From Prescottella agglutinans (GTDB lineage Bacteria; Actinomycetota; Actinomycetes; Mycobacteriales; Mycobacteriaceae): a DNA stretch of 64,000 nt. Below, piece after piece: positions 49,535 through 59,399 of this stretch (position 1 is its first letter; every line of letters starts with the position of its first letter). Under the pieces are notes generated by a model, which had not been told where the DNA came from, did no database searches, and was given only the letters and a program-made list of their open reading frames with translations. A program made the position numbers and the translations under genes. The stretch spans positions 434,001-498,000 of the forward strand of contig NZ_RKLP01000001.1 in the NCBI RefSeq assembly GCF_004011865.1, written 5' to 3'.

Positions 49535-50284
49535 CTACTGCGACACCTGGGAAACCCAGTTCTCGTCGGCGAGGGCGTCGATCACCTGACCGTTGTGGAC
49601 GACGGCCGGGGTGCCCGTCGCACCGGAGGCGGCGAGAGCGGCGCGGCCCGTCTCGGCGTCCGCAGCGGCCTGCTGCATCCGCTCACCGCTGGTGATGCAG
49701 TTGACCGCCGCCTCGTTGGCGCCGGCATCCTTCGCCAGCCGCGCGAGGTCCTCGTTCGACAGATCCGACTTGCCGTTCTCCGGCGGCTGGTTGGCCGGGG
49801 AGAACAGCTCGCCATGGAACTTGGAGTAGGCGATCGCGTCACCGGTCTGGGCGACGCACTGCGATGCGGCGACGGCGCGGGTCGAGTAGTCACCGCTGGC
49901 CGAGAGCCGGTTGAGGAAGTTGAGGATGTGGTAGTTGACCGCAAGCTTGCCCTCGTCGATGGCCTGCGCCACCTCCTGACCGTGCTTCTCCTCGAGCTGC
50001 GCGCAGAACGGGCACATCGGGTCCTCGAACATGTCGATCGTGTTCGTCACGTCGGGAAGACCGAGGCGCACCACACCGGCGTCCCCCATCGTCACCTGGA
50101 CAGCCGAGTTCTGCACCGCTCCGTAGCCGGCATTGCGCGGCTCGTCGCTGCTCTTCGTCAGCAGGATGCCGCCGATCACCAGCGCCGCGATCACGACGAT
50201 CGCGAGACCGCCGACGATGTACGTGGCCTTGCTGGAGGTCGGCTGGGGGTTGTACTTGACCGACTTCGGTTTCTTCGAACTCAC
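49535..50284 (-). CDS. Membrane-anchored DsbA-like thiol oxidoreductase
   Basis: 249 aa. A single N-terminal transmembrane anchor (TYIVGGLAIVVIAALVIGGILL, residues 21-42) places the thioredoxin domain outside the membrane. Active site CPFC at residues 91-94 in FEDPMCPFCAQLEEKHG, the helical insert with NFLNRLSASGDYSTRAVAA, and cis-Pro TGTPAVV near the C-terminus. Catalyses disulfide formation in exported proteins. It follows a MauE-like gene by 86 bp on the same strand, which probably re-oxidises or serves it. Confidence 0.9.
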   Translation of the reverse strand: MSSKKPKSVKYNPQPTSSKATYIVGGLAIVVIAALVIGGILLTKSSDEPRNAGYGAVQNSAVQVTMGDAGVVRLGLPDVTNTIDMFEDPMCPFCAQLEEKHGQEVAQAIDEGKLAVNYHILNFLNRLSASGDYSTRAVAASQCVAQTGDAIAYSKFHGELFSPANQPPENGKSDLSNEDLARLAKDAGANEAAVNCITSGERMQQAAADAETGRAALAASGATGTPAVVHNGQVIDALADENWVSQVSQ

Positions 50285-50370
50285 TTCGTGTCCTTCGTCA
50301 TGGGTGTGAGATCCGTTCGGAACTGACCGGAGTGCCCGCCACGGGACCGTGTGCAGGCACTACTCGGCCC

Positions 50371-50868
50371 CTACTCTGCCACCGTCGCCTGAGCGGGCAC
50401 TGAGAACGGCGCGCGAGACCGCGGCCCCAGGGACAGGGGGCTGCGCGGGAAGATCACGAGCCACACCGCCAACGCCAGGAATCCGACATCTCGGGCGATC
50501 TCCCGCGCGTAGTCCCAGGAGTCGACGTCCGCGGCGCCGCCCCCGCCGAAGCATCCACAGTCGATCGACAGGCCCCGCGCCCACGCCGAGATGATCACGC
50601 CGATGAGCACGAGCAGCATCGCGCTGGACGCCACGGCCACCACGCGCACCCCGAGACCGATCACCAGGAACAGGCCGAGGGCGATCTCGAACATCGGCAT
50701 CGAGTACGCCACCGGCCGCACCAGGTCCTCCGGCAGCAACTGGTAGGCCCGGACCGCGACGACGGTCTGCGTGGGATCGATGAACTTGATCCACCCGGAG
50801 ACCAGCCACACGGCGGCCAGGCCGAAGCGCGCGAGGAGGCTCACAATGCGTATCCACACGCCCCACAC
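50371..50868 (-). CDS. MauE/DoxX-family membrane protein
   Basis: 165 aa with four membrane helices: LLARFGLAAVWLVSGWIKF, the LVRPVAYSMPMFEIALGLFL region, AMLLVLIGVIISAW, and DVGFLALAVWLVIFP. A CGC pair in LSIDCGCFGGGG sits at a helix end, as in MauE proteins needed for disulfide-rich methylamine dehydrogenase. Here it is upstream of a DsbA-like gene, so it may supply or relay disulfides. No VKOR-like gene is adjacent. Confidence 0.85.
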   Translation of the reverse strand: MWGVWIRIVSLLARFGLAAVWLVSGWIKFIDPTQTVVAVRAYQLLPEDLVRPVAYSMPMFEIALGLFLVIGLGVRVVAVASSAMLLVLIGVIISAWARGLSIDCGCFGGGGAADVDSWDYAREIARDVGFLALAVWLVIFPRSPLSLGPRSRAPFSVPAQATVAE

Positions 50869-50932
50869 GCTACCGAACAGGTATGCCTGCGCTTTCTAGA
50901 TCAACCGCGTTTTCCCAGCTAGGTTCTGTTTC

Positions 50933-51664
50933 GTGAACGCTGCAACACCGGGCATCGACTCCATGCCGCACGACTTCGACCACACCCACGCCGACGTGTC
51001 GGGAGGCTGGCTGCGCGCAGCCGTGTTCGGCGCGATGGACGGCCTGGTCACCAACACGTCGCTGATCGCCGGCGTCGGCGGCGCGGGCGTCGCCGCGCAC
51101 ACCGTCGTCCTCAGCGGCGTGGCCGGCCTGGTGGCGGGCGCGTTCTCGATGGCGCTCGGCGAGTACACCTCGGTCAAGACGTCCAACGAACAGATCGACG
51201 CCGAGGTGCGGGTCGAGCGGCGGGCGCTCCGCCGGCACCCCGAGGCCGAGGAGGCCGAACTGGTGGAGACCTTCACCGCGATGGGCATGAGCGAGCAGAC
51301 CGCCACGGCCGCCGCGGCGGAGGTCCACGCGGACGCCGAGCGGGCCGTCGAGATCCACGTCACGCACGAGCTGGGCGTGAACCCGAACGAGAAGCCGTCG
51401 CCGCTGGTCGCGGCCGGGTCGTCGTTCGTGATGTTCGCGATCGGCGCGATCCTCCCGCTGCTCCCCTACCTGTTGGGCTACGAGTCGCTGGTCGCCGGGC
51501 TCGCCGTGGGCGGTGTCGGGCTACTGCTCGCGGGCGCGCTCGCGGCGCACTTCACCGCCCAGTCCAAGATCCGTGGCGCGGTCCGGCAGCTGCTGTTCGG
51601 CACGATCGCCGTCGCCGCCACCTATCTGGTGGGCGCGCTCATCGGCGTCGGGGTGCCCGGCTGA
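50933..51664 (+). CDS. VIT1/CCC1-family iron or manganese transporter
   Basis: 243 aa. Family pattern: WLRAAVFGAMDGLVTNTSLIAGVGGAG, AGLVAGAFSMALGEYTSVKT, a soluble acidic loop with EAEEAELVETFTAMGM, and three C-terminal helices ending ATYLVGALIGVGVPG. Exports or sequesters Fe/Mn. GTG 50933 is 7 nt after TAGGTT (50920-50925), suggesting a leaderless transcript. Its 3' 144 bp overlap the antisense MFS gene. Confidence 0.92.
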   Translation: MNAATPGIDSMPHDFDHTHADVSGGWLRAAVFGAMDGLVTNTSLIAGVGGAGVAAHTVVLSGVAGLVAGAFSMALGEYTSVKTSNEQIDAEVRVERRALRRHPEAEEAELVETFTAMGMSEQTATAAAAEVHADAERAVEIHVTHELGVNPNEKPSPLVAAGSSFVMFAIGAILPLLPYLLGYESLVAGLAVGGVGLLLAGALAAHFTAQSKIRGAVRQLLFGTIAVAATYLVGALIGVGVPG

Positions 51665-52897
51665 GTCGTCCGCGTCGCCGGGACCGTCCGGCTCGTCCCC
51701 GAGTCGGCCCTTGGGCGCGAAGATCCACAGCAGGATCGGCAGCAGCATGACGGCACCGGTGACCGTCCACGCGGCACCGAACGACCAGCGCTCCGCGAAC
51801 CACCCCGCGACGAGCGGGCCGGCGAAGGCACCGACGTCGTTCATCATCTGGAACACCGCCAGGAGCGGGCCGCCGCGCCGCTGGGAGCCGATGACGTCGG
51901 CCACCGCCGCCTGCTGCGCCGGGCCCATGATGCCCGAACCGACGCCGCACACGGCCGTGGCGAGATAGAAGAGGACGATGTTGTCGGTCTGCCCCATCGC
52001 GATCGTGGCCGCCCCGCAGATCGCCAGTCCGATCAGCACGAACGGCTTGCGGCCGATGCGGTCGGACAGGCGGCCGGACCGCATCAGGACCGCGGCGTTG
52101 CCGAGCGCGAACACGGTCAGCGCGATCGCCGCCGTCGCCTCGTCGCCGTCGAGGACCTCGACGACGAACAGCGGCACCAGCGAGATCCGGACACCGAAGA
52201 TCACCCAGCCGGTCACGAGGTTCGAGCCGAGCGACGCCCGGAACATCGACGACCGCAGGCCCTCGCGCAGCGTCATCGTCCGCAGTCCGCTCTCGCCCTC
52301 CGGCTCGGCGAGGTGCGACTTCCGGAGCGCGAAGTACACGACCGACGCGGCGACCAGCAGCGCCACCGCGTAGATGACGAACGGAACCCGCAGCCCGAAC
52401 TTGGACAGTGCACCGCCGAACAGCGGACCGGTGATGGTGCCGATGAGGAACGCCGCCGAGTACACCCCCGACACGCGGCCGCGCCCGCCCGGCGGCGACA
52501 TGCGGATCAACAGTCCCAGCGCGGAGACGGTGAACATCGTCGAACCGATGCCACCGAGCGCCCGGAACACCAGCAGTTGCCAGTAGTCGCTCGCGAACGC
52601 GCACGCGCCCGTCGAGCAGGCCGTGATGATCAGCCCGGACAGGTAGGTGGGGCGCTCGCCGATCTTCTGCACCAGCGAACCGCTCATCGGTGCGAACAGC
52701 AGCCGCATCAGCGCGAAGGCGCTGATCACCGCGCTGGCGGCGGTGACGCCGACGTCGAAGCTGCGCGCGAACTGCGGCAGCGCGGGCGCGACGATGCCGA
52801 ACCCGACGGCGACGATGAACGCCGACACGACCAGCACCCAGATCTCCTTGGGAAGCTTCGTGTCGGTGCTCGTCGCGGAATCAGTCGAGTTTCTCAT
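51521..52897 (-). CDS. MFS drug/metabolite transporter
   Basis: 458 aa, 12 predicted helices. Helix 1 begins WVLVVSAFIVAVGFGIVAPALPQF; motif A-like GSLVQKIGERPTYLSGL after helix 2; RALGGIGSTMFTVSALGLLI in helix 4; second-half motif SGRLSDRIGRKPFVLIGL. The family would normally end near APKGRLGDEP (about residue 395). The open frame continues another 60 residues, of which 48 are antisense to the VIT1-like gene and low in complexity. Substrate unknown. Confidence 0.87.
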   Translation of the reverse strand: MRNSTDSATSTDTKLPKEIWVLVVSAFIVAVGFGIVAPALPQFARSFDVGVTAASAVISAFALMRLLFAPMSGSLVQKIGERPTYLSGLIITACSTGACAFASDYWQLLVFRALGGIGSTMFTVSALGLLIRMSPPGGRGRVSGVYSAAFLIGTITGPLFGGALSKFGLRVPFVIYAVALLVAASVVYFALRKSHLAEPEGESGLRTMTLREGLRSSMFRASLGSNLVTGWVIFGVRISLVPLFVVEVLDGDEATAAIALTVFALGNAAVLMRSGRLSDRIGRKPFVLIGLAICGAATIAMGQTDNIVLFYLATAVCGVGSGIMGPAQQAAVADVIGSQRRGGPLLAVFQMMNDVGAFAGPLVAGWFAERWSFGAAWTVTGAVMLLPILLWIFAPKGRLGDEPDGPGDADDSAGHPDADERAHQIGGGDGDRAEQQLPDRATDLGLGGEVRRERAREQ

Positions 52898-52932
52898 CGC
52901 CGACGAATGTATCGGCGACGCGCGAGAGCGAA

Positions 52933-54570
<1,638 letters not shown>

Positions 54571-54650
54571 CGACCCCTCGCCTCCGTCATGCTGAAAAAG
54601 CTTCCGTTCCATCGTGCCAGGGGCGGAGGCTACCTGCCGGTTCATCGGGC

Positions 54651-54995
54651 TCAGCCGGTGAACCGAAACCCCAACCAGGCGAAACCGATACCGACGACGA
54701 GGCTGACCGTGACGTACAGCACGGACGTGACGGCTCGATGCACCCGCGCGAGACCGGCGGCCTCGTTCGCGAACGTCGAGTAGGTCGTCAGGCCGCCGCA
54801 GAAACCGGTGCCGAGCAACGCGAACACCGCGGCCGGCAGCGTCGCCCCGGCGAGCAGTCCGAGGATCAGGCAACCGAACACGTTCACCACGAACGTCGGG
54901 ACGGGAAAGCTGCCGTACGAGTGCAGATGACGGCCCGCGAGGTAGCGGACCGCGGCGCCGACGCCGCCGCCGAGCGCGACCCACAGCACGCTCAC
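54651..54995 (-). CDS. crcB: Fluoride channel subunit CrcB/FluC (second gene)
   Basis: 114 aa, four helices. Family motif [20 protein letters not shown] near residue 76; [14 protein letters not shown] near the start; [14 protein letters not shown]. Exports fluoride as a dual-topology or heteromeric channel with the neighbouring paralogue. GTG 54995 overlaps the upstream crcB stop in GTGA, coupling the two. Positional counterpart of Rv3070/Rv3069. Confidence 0.93.
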   Translation of the reverse strand: MSVLWVALGGGVGAAVRYLAGRHLHSYGSFPVPTFVVNVFGCLILGLLAGATLPAAVFALLGTGFCGGLTTYSTFANEAAGLARVHRAVTSVLYVTVSLVVGIGFAWLGFRFTG

Positions 54996-55360
54996 GCCGC
55001 CTCCCCCCGCCGGCGCGCGTGCAGGTACTCGCCGATCCCCATCCCGATGCGCGCCGCGATCAGCGCGGGCAGCAGCGTCGCGAACACGTAGAGCACCGCC
55101 GACCCCGGGTTCTGCACGACGTCGACGGCGAACGTCGAGAAGGTCGTGAAGCCGCCCAGGACACCGACACCGAGGAACAGGCGCCACAACCGGTCCGGGC
55201 CCACCATCGCCGCGAGTATCCCGAGGAGCAGGGATCCGACGATGTTGATCGCCGCGACCGTCCAGATTCCGGGGAACTCCCGGGAGAGGAGGAAACGAAC
55301 ACTCGCGCCGATCGCGCCGCCGAGTGCCACCACGACCAGCGCCCGCCCCTCCACCATCAT
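54992..55360 (-). CDS. crcB: Fluoride channel subunit CrcB/FluC (first gene)
   Basis: 122 aa. [31 protein letters not shown] and [18 protein letters not shown] are the family segments. Two adjacent ATG codons at 55360 and 55357; GGGAGCG precedes them. A fluoride riboswitch would be expected in some bacteria, but none could be recognised in the 20 bp before it or inside the upstream gene. Heteromeric pairing with the second CrcB is likely. Confidence 0.92.
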   Translation of the reverse strand: MMVEGRALVVVALGGAIGASVRFLLSREFPGIWTVAAINIVGSLLLGILAAMVGPDRLWRLFLGVGVLGGFTTFSTFAVDVVQNPGSAVLYVFATLLPALIAARIGMGIGEYLHARRRGEAA

Positions 55361-55380
55361 CTCGCTCCCGTCCGTCGCCG

Positions 55381-55983
55381 TCACCGGGCCGGGCCTGCAG
55401 ATCGCGTCCGCCCGCGCGAACCAGGTGTCCTCGCCCGCATGATCATCGCAGCGACGAAGTAGCGGCACGGCGATTGTCCGTCGTTGGCGAAGCGGTGCGG
55501 GGCGTCCGCCTCGAAGTACAGCGTGTCACCGGCGTCGAGCGTCCACGATCGATCGCCCACGTCGACGGTCAGTTCACCATCGACGACGTGGACGAACTCG
55601 TGCGAGTTGGGCGCATACGCGGGGAACTCACCGGCATCGCAGCCGGCGGGAAGCACGATCTCCATCCATTCGAAGTTCACGCCCGGAACCACCGGGGTGA
55701 GGACGCGTCTGGTCCAGCCGCCGTCCTCCTCCGCGACGTCGTGGTCGGCCGATCGCCGGAGCACGGTGCGATCCCGCTCGTCACCGGTGATCAGTGCCGC
55801 CAGGTCCACGCCCAGACCGCGCGCGATCCGGTCGAGCACGACGACGGTGGGCGCCTTGGCCCCCCGCTCGATCGCCGAGATCATGCTCACGCTCACGTCC
55901 GAGCGGGCGGCCGCCTCGGCCAGGGTCAGATCCGCCGCGCGCCGCGCCTGCTGCACGCGAGCGCCGAGAGCCTCCAGATTCAT
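55381..55983 (-). CDS. XRE-family regulator with cupin sensor
   Basis: 200 aa. HTH residues 1-62: LGARVQQARRAADLTLAEAAARSDVSVSMISAIERGAKAPTVVVLDRIARGL. Cupin residues about 105-180: FEWMEIVLPAG, NSHEFVHVVDGELTVDVGD, LDAGDTLYFEADAPHRFAN. These regulators sense a small molecule and often autoregulate. ATG 55983 lies 7 nt after TACTAT, suggesting a leaderless transcript. Divergent from a GNAT gene, its probable target. Confidence 0.88.
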   Translation of the reverse strand: MNLEALGARVQQARRAADLTLAEAAARSDVSVSMISAIERGAKAPTVVVLDRIARGLGVDLAALITGDERDRTVLRRSADHDVAEEDGGWTRRVLTPVVPGVNFEWMEIVLPAGCDAGEFPAYAPNSHEFVHVVDGELTVDVGDRSWTLDAGDTLYFEADAPHRFANDGQSPCRYFVAAMIMRARTPGSRGRTRSAGPAR

Positions 55984-55986
55984 GTG

Positions 55987-56018
55987 CTCTATAGTAGTTG
56001 CAATTCAACCTCTATAGA
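55987..56018. promoter_or_regulatory. CTCTATAG direct repeats in the divergent regulator/GNAT gap
   Basis: CTCTATAG at 55987-55994 and again at 56010-56017, 23 bp apart (two helical turns), around TTGCAATTCAA. The region is AT-rich for this genome and carries the -10 elements of both divergent genes. Likely operator for the cupin regulator. Confidence 0.55.
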
Positions 56019-56035
56019 AGAACTGAGAGGTAGTC

Positions 56036-56587
56036 ATGCCGGAAATCGCGGTACGTCCCGCCTGGCCCGCCGACCTGGTCGACATCGCGTCGATCTACGG
56101 GCACTACGTCAGTGCCACCACCGTGACGCTGGACGAGACACCGCCCGACGGTGCGGCGTGGGGCAACCGCTACTGGGCGCTCGCCGAGCGCGGGCTGCCG
56201 TTCCTCGTGGCCGAGGCGGACGGGCGGGTCGCCGGGTACGCGTACTGCGCGCCCTGGAAGACCCGGTCGGCCTACCGGTACTGCGTCGAGGAGTCGATCT
56301 ACCTGGCTCCGTGGGCCACCGGACGACGGATCGGCGGCGCGCTGCTCGACCGCACGCTCGACGAGTGCGCCCGCATCGGGATCCGTGAGGTGATCGCGGT
56401 GCTGACGTCCGAAACCGGTGCACCCGAATCGAGTTCGTTCCACCTGCACCGGAGTCGACGCTTCGAGGTGGCGGGACGACTGAAGGGCGTCGGGTTCAAG
56501 AACGCGACGTCGATCGACACGGTCATCATGCAGCGGGCGCTCACCGGTCCCGACCGGGCGGGGGTCGCGCCGGGAACGCGCCGCTAG
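56036..56587 (+). CDS. GNAT acetyltransferase, phosphinothricin-acetyltransferase-like
   Basis: 183 aa. PAT-like features: IAVRPAWPADLVDIASIYGHYV, TVTLDETPP, PFLVAEADGRVAGYAYCAPWKTRSAYRYCVEESIYLAP, and the CoA loop with GRRIGGALLDRTLDECAR. Probably N-acetylates an amino acid or an amine such as methionine sulfone; herbicide resistance is not implied. ATG 56036 has GAGAGG 7 nt upstream. Its last bases overlap the convergent GyrI-like gene by 4 bp. Confidence 0.88.
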   Translation: MPEIAVRPAWPADLVDIASIYGHYVSATTVTLDETPPDGAAWGNRYWALAERGLPFLVAEADGRVAGYAYCAPWKTRSAYRYCVEESIYLAPWATGRRIGGALLDRTLDECARIGIREVIAVLTSETGAPESSSFHLHRSRRFEVAGRLKGVGFKNATSIDTVIMQRALTGPDRAGVAPGTRR

Positions 56588-57018
56588 CCCAGACCCAGAT
56601 ACAGGTCGTGGGCCGCGGCACGGCCGGGCCGATACCCGACGTCGAGCCTGTGCCCGCCGGGCCGCAGTTCGTTCACCTCGGCCCACCGGTGCATCGCGCC
56701 GAAGGTGTCGGCGATCGTGGACTCGTCCCCGAGGTGCCGGTGGTGCAGGTATCGACCGGCCGGCGCCTTCGCGATGCTCCACCCCTCCGGCAGCGACGCG
56801 GGCAGCGCATCGACGACCACACCGAGGACCTCGCGGTAGTCGCCGTCGCCCAGGTCCGTGCCGAACTCCACGAAGACATCGTCGGGACCGGTCAGCAGAT
56901 CGCTGCGACGGGCGAAGACGCGCGCCCACGCCTGCGGAACGACGACGGCGAGTTCGGCGAACGGCGCCACCACCTCGATCCCGACGATCGTCGCCGACGT
57001 CCGCTCCACGATCCGCAC
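56584..57018 (-). CDS. GyrI-like effector-binding-domain protein
   Basis: 144 aa. GyrI/AraC effector-binding pattern: IVGIEVVAPFAELAVVVPQAWARVF, DGDYREVLGVVVDALP, IAKAPAGRYLHHRHLGD, and a C-terminal strand HDLYLGLG. Binds small molecules in the family; stand-alone versions lack an HTH and their role is usually unknown. It may share the minus-strand transcript with the thioesterase upstream, ending only 26 bp after it. Confidence 0.8.
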   Translation of the reverse strand: MRIVERTSATIVGIEVVAPFAELAVVVPQAWARVFARRSDLLTGPDDVFVEFGTDLGDGDYREVLGVVVDALPASLPEGWSIAKAPAGRYLHHRHLGDESTIADTFGAMHRWAEVNELRPGGHRLDVGYRPGRAAAHDLYLGLG

Positions 57019-57044
57019 GACAGTCTCCCCTCGACCCGACGGGT

Positions 57045-58565
57045 TCAGATCCGTTGCACCGCACCGTCGATGGCGGCCAGCTTCTCACTCAAGTGTGCCC
57101 CCACCCGGGCCACATAGGGTTCGTCGATGATCTGGATGTGATCACATCCGATCCGGACGATCTCCAGGTTCTGCACCGCCTCGCCCCAGCCGCCGTCGGG
57201 CTGACGGGTCCCGAACGCGGGCTCGAGCGCGATCTGGTCGTCGAGGTAGGTGTCGGCCATGTACAGCACCACGTCGCCGTCGTAGGTTTCGAGGTCGGTG
57301 GTGGGTATGGCCCGGTTGTCGAGCCACGACGTGCGCTGGTGCTCGATGATCCCGCCCGGGATCTCGGCGCCGCTGAGTTCGAGCAGGTCCATCAGGATCC
57401 GGATCTGCTCCTCGTCGCTCCCGGCCGCGGCCAGCCTGTCGTACGGCAGGGGCGCGTCGAGGTTGTACGTCTTCTTCGCGAAGGCCGCATAACGCTGCCA
57501 CCGCGCCCGGATCTCGTCCGGGGTGTCCTCCACCTTCTCACCGGGCATGACGGTGTCGATCAGCCCGACGATCCGGACGTCGGCGCCGTCCCGCCGCAGT
57601 TGCTTCGCCACCGCGAACGCGAGGGCGCCGCCGAAGGACCAACCGGCCAGCACGTAGGGGCCGTCGCCCTGGATCCCCCGCAGCAGCGGCACGTACGCCG
57701 CGGCGCGCTCCTTCAGGGGCCCCTCGACCCGCTCGAGACCGAACATCGGGGTGTGCGCCGGCAGGCGCTTGAGCAGCGGCTCGTAGGCCACCGTCGACCC
57801 ACCCGCCGGATGGAACACGAACACCGGCACCGCATCCGACCCCTCGGCCCGCGGCCGCAACGTCCGCACCAGACCGTCGATCTTCAGCCCGTCCTCGAGA
57901 TGCCGACGCACCGTCTCCGCCAACTGCTCGATCGTCTCCGCGTCCAGCACGTCGTCGACGCTGATCTCCCCGCCGGCCCGATCCGTCAGCCGCACCGCCA
58001 TCCTCTCGGCGGTCGCGTCGTCGAGGATCGGCAGCGTCGCGAAGATGCTCTTCGCCGACTTGCCGGTCACCACCGCCCACGTCGCGAACGTCAGACGCTC
58101 GGCCGCATCACGCGGCGGCACGTCGGGGCCTGCGGACTGGACCGCGGGCTCGGCACGCGGCACCGACTGCGCCGAACCGGACACCAACGGGTTCGGGTCC
58201 GGCACGGTCTCGCCGGCCGACACGACAGCCTCGAACAGCAGCGCGAAACCGGCCGGATTGACGACGGGCGACGTCGTCAGATGATCTCGGCAGTGAATCT
58301 GAACCGAGGCCCCACCGAGGTGCGGCTGTACGGCCACATTGAGGGAACCCGTCGTCGGGAGGTCGGCATGCACCCTCACCGCGGAGACGGTCGCGTTCGG
58401 AAACACCTGGGCGGCAACCGCCGTGACCACATCGTCGTAACTCGACACCGTCGAGACCGGCAGTTCCCACGCGTAGCGCCCGTCCGAGAGCGCAACCCGC
58501 CCGCCGGAGAACTCGTCGAGACTCCCCGCTCGTGGCTCGCTCGCCGTACCTTGCACATCCGTCAT
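57045..58565 (-). CDS. NRPS-like thioesterase with unrecognised N-domain and degenerate carrier region
   Basis: 506 aa. Residues about 245-500 are a type I thioesterase: FVFHPAGGSTVAYEPLLKRLP, nucleophile elbow LAGWSFGGALAF near residue 330, and IGCDHIQIID near the C-terminus for the histidine. Residues about 160-230 have the helical plan of a carrier protein (ISVDDVLDAETIEQLAETVRRHL) but no LGGDSL-type serine; LPILDDATAERM stands in its place. Residues 1-125 are unrecognised. No synthetase gene is adjacent. ATG 58565 follows GGAGGGAC. Probably acts on an acyl thioester made elsewhere; a transferase role is possible. Confidence 0.75.
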   Translation of the reverse strand: MTDVQGTASEPRAGSLDEFSGGRVALSDGRYAWELPVSTVSSYDDVVTAVAAQVFPNATVSAVRVHADLPTTGSLNVAVQPHLGGASVQIHCRDHLTTSPVVNPAGFALLFEAVVSAGETVPDPNPLVSGSAQSVPRAEPAVQSAGPDVPPRDAAERLTFATWAVVTGKSAKSIFATLPILDDATAERMAVRLTDRAGGEISVDDVLDAETIEQLAETVRRHLEDGLKIDGLVRTLRPRAEGSDAVPVFVFHPAGGSTVAYEPLLKRLPAHTPMFGLERVEGPLKERAAAYVPLLRGIQGDGPYVLAGWSFGGALAFAVAKQLRRDGADVRIVGLIDTVMPGEKVEDTPDEIRARWQRYAAFAKKTYNLDAPLPYDRLAAAGSDEEQIRILMDLLELSGAEIPGGIIEHQRTSWLDNRAIPTTDLETYDGDVVLYMADTYLDDQIALEPAFGTRQPDGGWGEAVQNLEIVRIGCDHIQIIDEPYVARVGAHLSEKLAAIDGAVQRI

Positions 58566-58738
58566 CGCAGCGTCCCTCCCCGTGACGACCCGCCCCCGTG
58601 TCGGGACGTGCCGCAACCACATGCACAACCGACAGATCCGGCAGTGTCCCCCCACCGGATTCGAACGCGAATGATCATGGCACGTCACGGGACGACGCAG
58701 AGCCGTTCACGCGGATTGCGACACCCGGACAGCAAAAA

Positions 58739-58780
58739 GGGCCTGATCCGAGAGTGTGGAAACACTCTCCGATCAGGCCC
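58739..58780 (-). terminator. Terminator of tmRNA
   Basis: GGGCCTGATC and GATCAGGCCC with a second inner stem GAGAGTGT/ACACTCTC, followed on the minus strand by CTTTTTGC. It directly follows the ssrA 3' end. Confidence 0.9.
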
Positions 58781-58782
58781 CT

Positions 58783-59154
58783 TGGTGGAGCTGCCGGGAA
58801 TCGAACCCGGGTCCTCCGTCGCTTTGCCAGGGCTTCTCCGTGTGCAGTTCGCTATGCCTCTACTTGGATCTCCCGGTCTCGCGAACAAGCCGTGATGACG
58901 ATCCCAGTCGCTGTTGGTTGTCCCGCCCCACTCCGCGACCGAGTGGAACGGTAGAGCCCTCTAGCTGATGCCAGGATCCGGGTCGAGGGCGAACCCGGGC
59001 TGACAGACACGCAGTCGCTACTTAGGCAGCGAGGGCGTAGTCGCGCTGATTGGAATCGGCGCTTATTGGTTTGCAGCGACGCTTACGGTGGTCTCTTGCC
59101 TGCACCGACACGCTTCCCCTAACTCAACGTACGCAGTCGAAACCGTTCAGCCCC
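58783..59154 (-). ncRNA. ssrA: Transfer-messenger RNA
   Basis: 372 nt on the minus strand. The 5' end GGGGCTGAACGGTTTCGAC and the 3' end with GGTTCGATTCCCGGCAGCTCCACCA-type T-arm form the tRNA-like domain, with CCA encoded. The tag reading frame is 59060-59022 and translates ADSNQRDYALAA followed by TAA. TACAGT at 59186-59191 (minus sense) is a possible -10 element, with a CCCACG/CGTGGG hairpin in the presumed 5' leader. Rescues stalled ribosomes with SmpB, encoded at the right edge of the window. Confidence 0.98.
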
Positions 59155-59399
59155 GTACGTCCCCACGTCTCTCGTGGGGCTACTAACTGTAACCCGCGGG
59201 CGCGCGGGAATCATCCCAATTATCCGCCGCCGACCCGGACGAGAACCGAGAACCCGGCACAACGCTGCCGACCATCTGCGTGTTTCCCGCCGGAACGACA
59301 ACCGGTTCCGTTAGGGTCGTGCCCCGAGACCCACGATTTCGGTGACCTTCGTCACTCGACATCCACCGCTCGACATCCACCCCCGGGGGGAACAAACGC

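Noticed and set aside
55361-55480. Possible fluoride riboswitch before the crcB pair
   Set aside because: No conserved crcB-motif sequence found, and only 20 bp separate the first crcB from the upstream gene.
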